Source: Marinicellulosiphila megalodicopiae (lineage in GTDB: Bacteria > Pseudomonadota > Gammaproteobacteria > Pseudomonadales > Natronospirillaceae). From it: a stretch of 64,000 bases of DNA. Each line of letters opens with the position of its first letter. Within the stretch, counting starts at the first letter, position 1. The stretch lies in assembly GCF_045862395.1 (NCBI RefSeq), contig NZ_AP023087.1, positions 3,162,001-3,226,000 of the forward strand, read 5' to 3'. Below are positions 1 through 9,306 of this stretch, one piece after another. A program made the position numbers and the translations under genes. The notes beneath the pieces are model-generated. The model was not told the origin of the DNA. It worked only from the letters and a program-made list of their open reading frames with translations, and did no database searches.

Positions 1-573
1 ACAAGAGCCCTGATTAGGATCACGTTTATTCATGTAACCTGATAATAAACAACGCCCCGAATACGCGATGCATAATGCGCCATGTACGAATACTTCCAAC
101 TCCATTTCTGGGCATTGCATGCGAATTTCTTCGATTTCATCTAGGGACAATTCACGAGATAAAATAATGCGCTTTACGCCGTTTTTATACCAAAACTTAA
201 CTGATGCGTAATTCACCACATTGGCCTGAACCGATAAATGAATCACTTGATCGGGAAATTGCTCTTTCACCATCATAATCAAGCCAGGATCTGACATGAT
301 CAAAGCATCGGGTTTCATTTGAATAACAGGTTCGATATCGCGCATGAAGGTTTTTATCTTGGCGTTATGTGGTGCGATATTGGAGGCAACGTAAAATTGT
401 TTACCTAACGCATGGGCATACTCGATGCCTTCAGCTAAATGTTCATGACCAAAATCATTGTTACGCACACGTAAAGAGTATCGAGGCTGGCCCGCATATA
501 CGGCATCGGCTCCGTAAGCGAATGCATACTTCATATTTCTTAACGTGCCTGCTGGTGCTAATAACTCAGTCAT
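1..573 (-). CDS. trhP: tRNA hydroxylation protein TrhP, U32 peptidase family (partial)
   Basis: Only the first 191 codons are present; the gene runs off the left edge of the window. The reading frame is open from an ATG at 573 preceded by AAAGGTAG. It starts MTELLAPAGTLRNMKYAFAY and contains GADAVYAGQPRYSLRVRNND, IMSDPGLI, HLSVQAN, ILSRELSLDEI and the FVHGALCIAYSGRCLLSGY block with its paired cysteines. These are the hallmark blocks of the E. coli YegQ/TrhP branch of U32 proteins, which act in 5-hydroxyuridine formation at the tRNA wobble base. The function comes from family knowledge. The C-terminal part, including any cluster-binding cysteines there, cannot be assessed. Confidence 0.93.
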   Translation of the reverse strand, partial: MTELLAPAGTLRNMKYAFAYGADAVYAGQPRYSLRVRNNDFGHEHLAEGIEYAHALGKQFYVASNIAPHNAKIKTFMRDIEPVIQMKPDALIMSDPGLIMMVKEQFPDQVIHLSVQANVVNYASVKFWYKNGVKRIILSRELSLDEIEEIRMQCPEMELEVFVHGALCIAYSGRCLLSGYMNKRDPNQGSC

Positions 574-749
574 TTTACTACCTTTGTTTTGATCAAAAAC
601 GAGGCATTTTAATGATTTAGAATTAGGGGGAAATACCCTTATGGGGTTAGGGTTTGTCTGGGTTGGATTCTATTAGGATGTATTTTTGAAAGACTAGATA
701 AGAGGTAACTTCATTTATGCATAATCACAAATGAAGTTGTGCAAAAAGA

Positions 750-1402
750 CTATCGAAGGCTAATAATGTCCCAGTCTTGTTGTTTGGCATATTGGGTTAA
801 TGTTTCGTCCGCATCCACAACAATAGGATGGCTTACCATTTTTAATAACGGTAAATCGTTATGGCTGTCTGAGTAAAAATAACTGCCTTCTAAATCCATA
901 GGGTTAGATTCTAGCCACTCATTTAAACGTGTAATCTTACCGTCTTGAAAACTTGGAATACCACAAGGCTTGCCTGTGTATTTACCGTCTATTTTTTCAC
1001 ACTGGCTAGCGATTAAATCATCGACACCTAAATATTTAGCAATTGGGCCAGTCACAAACTCATTGGTTGCAGTGATGATTAATAAATAGTCGCCTTGGTC
1101 TTTATGCTTCTTTAGTAGTGCTTTTGCTTGATCTAGCATCATGTCACTGATCACAGTGTCCATGAATTTTTGATGTAATTCATTTAATTCATCTTGGGAA
1201 TAAATAGCCAATGGTCCAAACAAAAATTTAGATACTCATTAATGTCTAATACGCCGTTTTTATAATCCAAATAAAATTGATGATTGGCTTGTTTATATAC
1301 TTTAGCGTCGACCTTTTTTTGATCAACTCAAAAGTTGCCCCACGCATGGTCGCTCTCACCATGAATTAATGTGTTATCTAAATCAAAATTTGCTAATGCC
1401 AT
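750..1402 (-). pseudogene. HAD-IB phosphatase (SerB-like), disrupted by a stop and a frameshift
   Basis: The intact C-terminal part (750-1223) reads as a HAD-superfamily subfamily IB phosphatase, with TATNEF (motif II region), a conserved lysine region and YSDSHNDLPLL (motif IV). The N-terminus lies upstream: an ATG at 1402 starts MALANFDLDNTLIHGESDHA, which carries the nucleophile motif DLDNT. Two lesions separate the halves. Codon 25 is TGA (about 1328-1330), where relatives have a hydrophobic residue. A -1 shift then occurs at the T-run near 1224-1229, joining INEYLNF to LFGPLAIYSQ. The downstream fragment alone lacks the catalytic aspartates. Decay and sequencing error cannot be told apart here, but two independent lesions favour decay. 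The family hydrolyses phosphoesters such as phosphoserine. Confidence 0.8.
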
Positions 1403-1422
1403 GGAATTTTACTCGGAGCCCA

Positions 1423-1441
1423 AAAAGTGGCACCCACTTTT
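1423..1441. repeat. Dispersed palindrome, AAAGTGG-type
   Basis: AAAAGTGGCACCCACTTTT forms a near-perfect hairpin between the broken HAD gene and trpS. Related copies occur at 45145-45162, 57697-57714 and, more divergent, 60457-60475, always between genes. Confidence 0.6.
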
Positions 1442-1472
1442 AAAATCAATCACTGCAAACAGCATCCACAAT

Positions 1473-2504
1473 CTAAAACAAATTTAACCCAAACCCACGT
1501 TTCACATTATTAAGCACTTGGTTTGCTTCATCCTGTGATCGTTCACTGCCTTCTTTTAATATGGCAATCAGTTGCGATTTGTCGTCTATAAAATTAGCTC
1601 TTGCCTCACGTATGGGTTTGATTAAATCTTGCAAACGGTCTTCTAATATTTTTTTAGTTTTACCATCGCCCAACCCACCTGCTTGATATTGTGCTTTCAA
1701 GTTGGCCACAAACTTCTCATCACTATGAAACGCATCCAAATAAGTAAACACCACATTGCCTTCAATGCGTCCTGGCATATCAATTGAAATATGATTCGGA
1801 TCGGTGTACATAGATTTAACCGCTTTAGAAATCGTCTTTTGTGTTGAATCTAATAAAATGGCATTTCCCATGGATTTGGACATTTTTGACTGTCCATCTG
1901 TACTGGGCAATCTTGCCACTTTACTTAATAACGGTTTGCATTCTTGTAATATTTTTTCCTGAGCAATTGCATTTATCTTTCTTACAATTTCATTGGTTTG
2001 TTCAATCATGGGTAATTGATCATCGCCAACGGGAATCAATGTGGCATTAAATGCAGTTATGTCAGCGGCCTGACTGATTGGATAAGTTAAAAAACCAGCA
2101 GGTATTGATGCACCAAACGCTTTATTCGCAATTTCATTTTTAACGGTTGGATTACGCTGTAACCTAGCCACCGAAACCAAATTTGCATAATACATAGTCA
2201 GTTCCGACAACGCGGGGATTTTTGATTGTAAACAGATTGTGGTTTTTAACGGATCGATGCCAACAGCTAAATAGTCTGCGACTACGTTTAAAATATTGGA
2301 AGACACTTTGTTAGGATTATGTCCGTTATCGGTTAATCCTTGTAGATCTGCAACTAAAATAGTTTGCTTGTATTGATGTTGCAATTTTACTCGCTGCGCT
2401 AATGAACCTACAAAATGTCCAAGATGTAGCTGTCCGGTTGCTCTATCGCCGGTTAATACTCGTTGTGTGTTTTGATCTGTGTGAGGTAGTGAAAGGTGGT
2501 GCAT
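1473..2504 (-). CDS. trpS: Tryptophan--tRNA ligase
   Basis: A 343-aa class I aminoacyl-tRNA synthetase that charges tRNA-Trp in the cytosol. The HIGH-type motif appears as GQLHLGHFVGS near the N-terminus, the KMSKS motif as SKMSKSMGN, and the middle holds the conserved VGDDQLPMIEQT. The length fits bacterial TrpS. I place the start at the ATG at 2504, because AGGAG precedes it by about 8 bases and the protein then begins MHHLSLPHTDQNTQRVLTGD. An upstream in-frame codon at 2552 would add 16 residues that do not look conserved. The gene stands alone, with about 320 bp of non-coding DNA upstream. Confidence 0.95.
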   Translation of the reverse strand: MHHLSLPHTDQNTQRVLTGDRATGQLHLGHFVGSLAQRVKLQHQYKQTILVADLQGLTDNGHNPNKVSSNILNVVADYLAVGIDPLKTTICLQSKIPALSELTMYYANLVSVARLQRNPTVKNEIANKAFGASIPAGFLTYPISQAADITAFNATLIPVGDDQLPMIEQTNEIVRKINAIAQEKILQECKPLLSKVARLPSTDGQSKMSKSMGNAILLDSTQKTISKAVKSMYTDPNHISIDMPGRIEGNVVFTYLDAFHSDEKFVANLKAQYQAGGLGDGKTKKILEDRLQDLIKPIREARANFIDDKSQLIAILKEGSERSQDEANQVLNNVKRGFGLNLF

Positions 2505-2822
2505 GTTATTTCTCCTAAGTTGTACTATTAAAAAAAGTACCATCGGAGACATAAATGACGTGTATTCATAAGCTGTCTTCCGACGGCTTTTGAATAGATG
2601 TGATTCAGCGCCGTTCTATTAAATAGAACGCCACCAAGACTGTGTGATTTGATTAAATATTTGAACGATTGCCATGTTTAACAACTGTGCTTTGATCATA
2701 AAAAAATCAATATACCTTTTTGCCATACAAAGTTAAATAGCACAATTAAATTTAGATCCGAAATATTGGTAATCAAAACATCATGTAAAAGTGAGATCTA
2801 ACTTTAAAATTTATTTACAGTT
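2505..2822. other. Intergenic region upstream of trpS with a palindrome
   Basis: No gene is seen here. The clearest structure is the perfect inverted repeat CGTTCTAT-TAA-ATAGAACG (2612-2630), about 110 bp upstream of the trpS start. It has no T-run on either side, so it is not a standard intrinsic terminator. It may be an operator or a leader hairpin, but nothing more can be supported. Confidence 0.4.
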
Positions 2823-3647
2823 CTACGCCCAACCTTTGTGAATTTTAAAATCATTATCCATACGTTCAAGCTCATTAATTTCAAACTCACTAAACCCAGA
2901 AGCCAATCGCGCCTCTCTATTAAATGGACCTTTGGGCGGATTTTCTAAATGCTTTTGCACCAATTGTATGAATGTTTGATCACTGTTAATTTGTTGCTTG
3001 TCACATTCATGTTTAAACCATCTTGTTGATGACGATATGTGTCCTATTTCTTCATTGGCAATTAAATTCAATGTGTCTACCATCTTTTTATCACCAATGT
3101 CTGCAAAACGAGGTATCACAAGGGGCACAGCATCTAATGCTCGCGCCTCTAAAATACGATGCACCACTCCCATTCGCTCTAACAAACTATGGCGAGTGGT
3201 TCGCGCCATGCCCCATAATCCGCCATGCACATTAAAGTCACCGTATTCATAACCCAAAATTTTCATAGACTCACATAAAAGATTAAAATGCGTGGCCTCT
3301 TCTTTTGCACATTCTACCCAGTCGCGATAAAAATCTTTAGGCAATCCTCGATAACGATAAACACTGTCCCATGCTAAATTGACCGCCGTTAACTCAATAT
3401 GCGCCAGAGCATGAATTGCACTGCCTTTTCCCGACAGTTTTTTAAAGGGTATGTGCTTAACATTTTGCGGTGCCACAATAATCGGAATGTCTTCTTTTCC
3501 TGGATCAAGATGATCAATTACGCAGCAACCTTCATCCCAGCTCAACTTTCCCTGTTCAAATAAATCGGCGCATTCAAATGTTAATGCCATTTTCTCGTGA
3601 GGGTTTTGGCATAAGAATATTTTTTGGGCTTGTTCAAATAAGTTCAA
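2823..3647 (-). CDS. DUF455 family ferritin-like protein
   Basis: This 274-aa protein matches the DUF455 family of all-helical, ferritin-like proteins. Candidate di-iron ligands are visible in order: HALAHIELTAVNLAWD, CAKEEATHFNLL, RILEARALDAVP and IANEEIGHISS. The pattern of E/H residues on four helices is typical of the fold. The molecular role of DUF455 is not established; members are loosely compared to tRNA-modifying ferritin-like enzymes, which I treat as unproven. The gene is divergent from sbcD, with about 95 bp between them that must hold both promoters. The C-terminus ends FKIHKGWA. Confidence 0.85.
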   Translation of the reverse strand: MNLFEQAQKIFLCQNPHEKMALTFECADLFEQGKLSWDEGCCVIDHLDPGKEDIPIIVAPQNVKHIPFKKLSGKGSAIHALAHIELTAVNLAWDSVYRYRGLPKDFYRDWVECAKEEATHFNLLCESMKILGYEYGDFNVHGGLWGMARTTRHSLLERMGVVHRILEARALDAVPLVIPRFADIGDKKMVDTLNLIANEEIGHISSSTRWFKHECDKQQINSDQTFIQLVQKHLENPPKGPFNREARLASGFSEFEINELERMDNDFKIHKGWA

Positions 3648-3741
3648 AGGTTGGCCTTGGGAAATGGTTTAATTAATGGATAGATGACTATTTTACTCTA
3701 TTTTGCAGGTATAATCCCCTAATCGATAATAAGGGGTTTTC

Positions 3742-4899
3742 ATGCGTATTTTGCACACATCCGACTGGCACATTGGCCGTCAGTTTCATAATGTCAGTTT
3801 GTTAGATGATCAAAAAGTTTGTCTAGAGCAATTAATTGAAATGCTCAAAGTGCAAAAGATTGATCTGTTGTTAATAGCAGGTGACATTTATGATCGATCC
3901 GTCCCTCCTGCCGAGGCAGTATCGATATTGCATAAAACCCTATCGCACATTTGTTTAGAGCTTAAAATCAAAGTAGTGATCATCAGCGGTAATCACGACG
4001 GCCCTGAACGTTTAGGCTTTGGTGCTGATTTATTACAGCAATCGGGTTTGTATATACTTACCGACATCAAACAGATCGCCTCCCCTATTAAGATTCAGAT
4101 TAACAACCAAAGCGTGAATGTGTACGGCATTCCTTATTGTCAGCCAGAGCATGTGCGAAATGTGTTTAAAAACGACGTCAAAACCTTTGATGACGCCCAT
4201 ACTTTTTTGGTAGATCAAATTACCCAGTCATTTAATAAAGATGACATCAACATATTAATGAGTCACTGTTTTGTGGGTGGCTCAGAGGTGAGTGAATCTG
4301 AGCGTCCTCTTTCTATTGGCGGCGCTGACACCGTTACATGGCAACCGATGGCACAGTTTGACTATGTTGCGCTTGGGCACTTACATGCACCACAGTATCG
4401 AGGCGAAACGCACATTCGATATTCAGGCTCATTAATGAAATACAGTTTTTCTGAAGTGAATCAAAAAAAATCCGTAACTATAATTGAATGCTCAAAAGAT
4501 GAACAAAACAAAAAAGTCACAGACATTCAAATGTTACCCATCAGCCAACCTAAAGACTGTCGTATTATTGAAGACGAGTTTGAAACCATTATCAGAAACT
4601 CGTTTACTGACACTCACCCAAATGATTATTTATTAATACGCGTCACAGACAAACACGCCATTATTGATGCCATCGGTAAATTACGCACCAACTACCCCAA
4701 TATTTTACATCTCGAAAAAACAGGCATGTTAGCCGACACTCAAATCACCTCAGTGACCCGCGAGCAATTAAAACGCAGTGAGTTTGAATTGTTCTCAGAA
4801 TTTTATGAACAAACTCAAAATGAAAAAATCAGCCCACAACAAACCGAAGTATTAACGGATTTAATCAACCAATTACACACCAAGGAGCCACAGTCATGA
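3742..4899 (+). CDS. sbcD: Exonuclease subunit SbcD
   Basis: The nuclease subunit (385 aa) of the SbcCD complex, the bacterial Mre11-Rad50 equivalent that cleaves DNA hairpins and double-strand ends. Metallophosphoesterase motifs are intact: SDWHIG (residues 7-12), GDIYD (47-51), GNHD (83-86), a later SHCFVGG, and GHLHAPQ. The ATG at 3742 follows AAGGGG at a good distance. Its stop overlaps the sbcC start by four bases (ATGA), so the pair is translationally coupled. A nuclease for palindromes is of interest in a genome segment this rich in hairpin repeats, but that link is only circumstantial. Confidence 0.95.
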   Translation: MRILHTSDWHIGRQFHNVSLLDDQKVCLEQLIEMLKVQKIDLLLIAGDIYDRSVPPAEAVSILHKTLSHICLELKIKVVIISGNHDGPERLGFGADLLQQSGLYILTDIKQIASPIKIQINNQSVNVYGIPYCQPEHVRNVFKNDVKTFDDAHTFLVDQITQSFNKDDINILMSHCFVGGSEVSESERPLSIGGADTVTWQPMAQFDYVALGHLHAPQYRGETHIRYSGSLMKYSFSEVNQKKSVTIIECSKDEQNKKVTDIQMLPISQPKDCRIIEDEFETIIRNSFTDTHPNDYLLIRVTDKHAIIDAIGKLRTNYPNILHLEKTGMLADTQITSVTREQLKRSEFELFSEFYEQTQNEKISPQQTEVLTDLINQLHTKEPQS

Positions 4900-7800
4900 A
4901 GCCTGTTTATTTATCCATACAAGCCTTTGGCCCCTTTGCGACTAAACAAACCATCGAGTTTGAAAAACTGGGCACCAATCCATTATTTTTAATTAACGGC
5001 CCAACAGGCGCGGGTAAAAGTAGTGTATTAGACGCCATGTGTTTTGCATTATATGGCGACACCACTGGTAAAGAGCGCGAAGCTTCAAGCATGCGTTGTG
5101 ACTTATCAAGCGACACGACACCCACTGAAATTATTTTTGATTTCACCTTGCAAGATAATTTGTACCGAATTATACGCACGCCTTCACAAGAGGTTGCCAA
5201 AAAAAATGGCAAAGGCACCACCACTAAAGGCCCTACGGCCATGGTGTATAAAGGAAGTGTAAAACCAAAAAATAACGAACCCGCATCTTTAGATTTATTT
5301 GAAGAAGAATTTGAGTTATTGCCATTAAAAGGCGTAAACGAAGTCAATGAATGGGTGCCCCGTACAACAGGATTAACCAGCGAACAATTTAGACAGGTGA
5401 TGGTATTGCCTCAAGGCCAATTTCGTAAATTATTACTAGCAGAATCAAAAGATCGTGAAGATATTTTTAGTAAATTATTTCAAACTCAAATATACAAACA
5501 AATTGAAGACGCACTAAAAGAACAATCAGCAGAATTACGTAAAAACCGCGAAGCGTTGATTGAAAAATTAAATGGCTTATTAGATTCAGTTAATTTAAGC
5601 AAAATGGATGAATTACAAGCTGAACTAGAAATCATCACTCCACTGCACAAACAACTAATAGAAAAGCATTTAGCCAGTAAAACCAGTCAAGCTAAAAGCC
5701 AAGAGCAGTTTCAAAAAGCAAACCTCATCAATGTCGATTTTAAAACGCGTGACACATTAAAACTAGAGTTAAACCAATCAAACCAACAAAATGATTCAAT
5801 TAAACAGTTAAGCGAAATAGTTGGGCAAGCGCAAAACGCCTATAAAATAGCGCCTGTGTTACAACAGCTTAAAAAGATTGAAACTCAGCACAAAACAGAA
5901 TTTGAAAAACAACAAAGCTTTGACAAGATTGATAAAGAATTAAACACACAACTTAAAACGCAATCAAAAACATTACCCGAAGTAGAAGCACAATATCAAA
6001 GCTTAGATGCTAAAAAAGCAGAGTTAAACGAGTGGCTAACTAAAAAAGAAGCGTTAAAATTATGGTCAAGCCAAACTCAATCATTAGTGTCTATAAATAA
6101 ACAACACTTAGAATGTGAATCAAACATAACCAACTTAACTGGCGCAATCAAAACCAATCAAACTCAGTTAGAAGCATTAAGTAATGAGCATAAACAAAAT
6201 AACGAACAATTAAATCAAAGCGCACAAATTCATGCCGATTTAAACCACTATGAGCGCTTAGGTAAATTAAAAGGCGAAGCTGAAAAACACCAACAGTCGT
6301 TAAACACATTACAACAACAAATAAGCGACAACCAAATTCAGCAAGGCACCATTCAAACAGATTTAACCAATCAACAAACTCAGGTTTTACAATTGGAGCT
6401 AACCTGGCATCAAGGTCAAGCCTTTGAATTGGCAAGCCAGCTTAAACACAAACAAGCCTGTTTAGTCTGTGGCAGTACCGAGCACCCCAATCCTGCTAAA
6501 CAAAATAGCGATGTCATTGTCAGCAAAGACGACATCAATGCTGCCCGTGAAATATTAAGTAATATCGAAAAATATTTAGCCAACAATCAATCTGAACACA
6601 AATTATTATTAGAAAAAAACCAAACCGCTCAAAACAGATTATTAGAATTAAACGAAGAATTAGGTGAATTTGCACAGCAAAACATTGCTTGGTTTCGCGA
6701 GCAATACGCAATCATTAAAGCTAAACAAAAACAGTTAGAAGCATTACAAAAAACCCAAGCTCAAAATGAGACACAACAAACTCAACTTAGCCAAACCATT
6801 CAAACTCAAAAACTAGAGCTTGAACAAAGCAATAAACAACTTTCAACTATTGTCATTGAGCGCACTCAATGCCAAACCCGAATCAATGATCTTGAGCAAT
6901 CCATTCCTAATGAATTTAGAGACAGCCAAACATTAGAGCGTGAAATCACACGTCAAACCAAAGCGATTGCGTTAATTGAGCAACAATACAAACAGCTTAC
7001 TGACAGTATCAATCACACCAACACTCAGCTTGCTTCTAATCAGTCGTTACAACAAGACAGCCAAGCACGCATCGTTATTTTAAACAGTGAGTTAGCACAA
7101 GCACAAACCAAATGGACAACCGCGTTAAATGACACAAAGTTCAAAACCGAACAAGCATTTATAGAAGCAAACATAGCTGAAAATGAACTTGTCCAACACA
7201 AACAAAAAATTGAGCAACATCAAACCAAACAAGCTGAATTAACCATTCAAATTAAACAGTTAGACAGCAAGCTGGTTGACACAGCCTTGCCTGACTTAGC
7301 GTTATTACAAACCAATATTGAACAGGCCAGCACACAATTATTACTAGATGAAAAAGCATTACGTGAATCAAATAGCAGATTTGATGCATTAAACAATGCG
7401 GATAAAAAAATCAAAACCCATCAAGTTAAAATGAATGAGATTGACGCACAATACAAAGTGATTGGGACACTTTCAGACGTAGCCTCTGGTAAAAGCAGTA
7501 AAGTAAGTTTGCAACGTTATGTGTTAGGTGTGTTGTTAGATGATGTATTAAATGAAGCGAGTCAGCGTTTACAATTAATGAGTAAAGGCCGATATGTTTT
7601 GCGTCGTAAATTAGAAAAAACAAAAGGCAATAAAAGTTCAGGCTTGGATCTTGAAGTAGAAGACGCGTACTCAGGTGCGCGTCGTCCGGCGAATACACTA
7701 TCAGGTGGTGAATCTTTTATGGCGGCGTTATCTTTAGCATTAGGTTTGTCAGACGTAGTACAAAACTACTCGGGTGGCATTAAACTAGACACTCTATTTA

Positions 7801-7991
7801 TCGATGAAGGGTTTGGCTCACTAGATGTTGAGTCATTAGATCTAGCCATTCAAACATTAATCGACCTACGCAAATCAGGCCGCACCATTGGCATTATTTC
7901 TCATGTAAGTGAGTTAAAAGAACAAATGAGTCAGCGCATTGATTTAACGCCGTCAAATACAGGCAGTGTGATTACAATGTGCGCATCCTAG
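4896..7991 (+). CDS. sbcC: Exonuclease subunit SbcC
   Basis: The 1,031-aa SMC-like ATPase partner of SbcD. The Walker A motif GPTGAGKS lies at residues 35-42. Two long glutamine/lysine-rich coiled coils follow, separated by the zinc-hook CLVC at residues 522-525. Near the C-terminus are the ABC signature LSGGESFMAALSLALGL and the Walker B/D-loop LFIDEGFGSLD. Length and domain order match complete family members. The 4-bp overlap with sbcD indicates one operon. The coiled coils are rich in NQT and KQ, in keeping with the AT-rich base composition. Confidence 0.95.
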   Translation: MKPVYLSIQAFGPFATKQTIEFEKLGTNPLFLINGPTGAGKSSVLDAMCFALYGDTTGKEREASSMRCDLSSDTTPTEIIFDFTLQDNLYRIIRTPSQEVAKKNGKGTTTKGPTAMVYKGSVKPKNNEPASLDLFEEEFELLPLKGVNEVNEWVPRTTGLTSEQFRQVMVLPQGQFRKLLLAESKDREDIFSKLFQTQIYKQIEDALKEQSAELRKNREALIEKLNGLLDSVNLSKMDELQAELEIITPLHKQLIEKHLASKTSQAKSQEQFQKANLINVDFKTRDTLKLELNQSNQQNDSIKQLSEIVGQAQNAYKIAPVLQQLKKIETQHKTEFEKQQSFDKIDKELNTQLKTQSKTLPEVEAQYQSLDAKKAELNEWLTKKEALKLWSSQTQSLVSINKQHLECESNITNLTGAIKTNQTQLEALSNEHKQNNEQLNQSAQIHADLNHYERLGKLKGEAEKHQQSLNTLQQQISDNQIQQGTIQTDLTNQQTQVLQLELTWHQGQAFELASQLKHKQACLVCGSTEHPNPAKQNSDVIVSKDDINAAREILSNIEKYLANNQSEHKLLLEKNQTAQNRLLELNEELGEFAQQNIAWFREQYAIIKAKQKQLEALQKTQAQNETQQTQLSQTIQTQKLELEQSNKQLSTIVIERTQCQTRINDLEQSIPNEFRDSQTLEREITRQTKAIALIEQQYKQLTDSINHTNTQLASNQSLQQDSQARIVILNSELAQAQTKWTTALNDTKFKTEQAFIEANIAENELVQHKQKIEQHQTKQAELTIQIKQLDSKLVDTALPDLALLQTNIEQASTQLLLDEKALRESNSRFDALNNADKKIKTHQVKMNEIDAQYKVIGTLSDVASGKSSKVSLQRYVLGVLLDDVLNEASQRLQLMSKGRYVLRRKLEKTKGNKSSGLDLEVEDAYSGARRPANTLSGGESFMAALSLALGLSDVVQNYSGGIKLDTLFIDEGFGSLDVESLDLAIQTLIDLRKSGRTIGIISHVSELKEQMSQRIDLTPSNTGSVITMCAS

Positions 7992-8130
7992 GCTCAAGTT
8001 TCAGCTTGTCATCAACGCATTGTAAACCTAAGAATAATTGTCGAAATTCTTGATGATTTTTGCATGACATCAAATTAAAGAAAAAATCGATACAACCAGA
8101 TATAAGACAAAGCACTAAGATTTTTTATTT
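7992..8130. other. Spacer between sbcC and the IS5 element
   Basis: No gene is seen. Bases just before the TTAA at 8131 encode, on the minus strand, the probable original end of the gene now ending at 9288 (residues NKKS then TAG). This shows that the insertion split that gene's final codons. Confidence 0.5.
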
Positions 8131-8134
8131 TTAA

Positions 8135-9306
8135 GGAATCTCTGATTTAGAATCCTAAAGACTCAATAAAAAAAATCTTACAATTTTTTTTCTAAAAAAC
8201 ACCCTGAAATTGCGAAAAAACTCGCATACTTCCTAGAATTTGGCTGGTTTGCCAAATTCTAGGCGTAACTCGCCTAGTTCATTTATAAATTCCTCATCAT
8301 ATAAATATTGGCTAACGTAAATAACATCGTCAGCTGTGCCGCATTTTTTGCTAGCCCTTTGTATTTCACTTTTCGAAATCCAAACTGACACTTTACGATT
8401 CTAAAAATATGCTCCACCTTCGCTCTTAATTGCGCCTTTATTTTTTCCGTGGCTTTTTTGTCATTGTAAATTGTGCCCGTCCCGTGTTTTTTTACTAATG
8501 AACTTGGTCGCTCTGCGATCAGCCATTGGGCTGAAACATCTTTATTTTCTTCACGCTGATCCGCACCTAAATATCCGCTATCACCACCGATTAATTTTTC
8601 TTCACCGTGCAATAAATTATGCGCTTCGGTCACATCATGATGATTAGCCGATGTAAATGTCATGCTGTGCGCCACGCTTGTGTACATGTCGACACCCACG
8701 TGCGCTTTCATTCCAAAATAATATTGATTCGCTTTTTTGCAGGAATGCATTTCTGGATCGCGTGCTTTCGATTTGTTTTTGGTTGAAGGTGATGCGTGAA
8801 TAATTGTGGCGTCCATCAGTGTCCCTTCTTTTAATAATACACCTTGATCAACCATAATTTGGTTCATGGCTTGTTGCATTTTTTCTTGTAATTTATGCTT
8901 CTCAAGCAAATGCCTAAATTTTAAGATGGTCGTTTCATCAGGAATTTTATGTGTTAATTCTAATCGAGCAAATTGTCGCATGGATGCAATTTCATAAAGT
9001 GCATCCTCCATTGATGGATCACTCATCGTATACCAGTTTTGCATTAAATGAACACGAAGCATCGTTTCAAGCGGGTAAGGCTGACGACCTTTTTTATGCA
9101 TTTTTGGATAAAATGGCTCGATGATAGGCAGAAAAACGCCCCAAGGAACAAGTCCTTCCATTTGATTAAGGAATTTTTCTTTTCGAGTTTGTTTTCGTTT
9201 TAAATGGGATTCTGCGTCTGTAAAGCTGAGTTGTTTCATGTGATATATAGGTTTTATTTAAAATTAATGGACACTCATATTTTAGCATTATTTAAACAGA
9301 GTTTCC
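8135..9306 (-). mobile_element. IS5-family insertion sequence with TTAA target duplication
   Basis: A complete 1,172-bp element. The terminal inverted repeats are imperfect: the left end reads GGAATCTCTGATTTAGAAT and the right end, on the minus strand, GGAAACTCTGTTTAAATAAT. Direct TTAA copies flank it at 8131-8134 and 9307-9310, fitting the 4-bp YTAR target of the IS5 group. It contains a single transposase gene. The intact ends, intact ORF and matched target duplication suggest a recent, potentially active copy. A related end is present at 63833. Confidence 0.9.
8283..9239 (-). CDS. IS5-family DDE transposase
   Basis: A 318-aa transposase of the IS5 group. An N-terminal DUF772-type region (MHKKGRQPYPLETMLRVHLM) is followed by the DDE catalytic domain. 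Catalytic candidates are the Asp in TLMDATIIHA, the Asp in IGGDSGYLGA and the Glu in RAKVEHIFRIVK, with the typical Y-2-R-3-E-like spacing near the last. It is full length and uninterrupted. It starts 67 bp inside the right inverted repeat and ends about 150 bp from the left one. Confidence 0.93.
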   Translation of the reverse strand: MKQLSFTDAESHLKRKQTRKEKFLNQMEGLVPWGVFLPIIEPFYPKMHKKGRQPYPLETMLRVHLMQNWYTMSDPSMEDALYEIASMRQFARLELTHKIPDETTILKFRHLLEKHKLQEKMQQAMNQIMVDQGVLLKEGTLMDATIIHASPSTKNKSKARDPEMHSCKKANQYYFGMKAHVGVDMYTSVAHSMTFTSANHHDVTEAHNLLHGEEKLIGGDSGYLGADQREENKDVSAQWLIAERPSSLVKKHGTGTIYNDKKATEKIKAQLRAKVEHIFRIVKCQFGFRKVKYKGLAKNAAQLTMLFTLANIYMMRNL

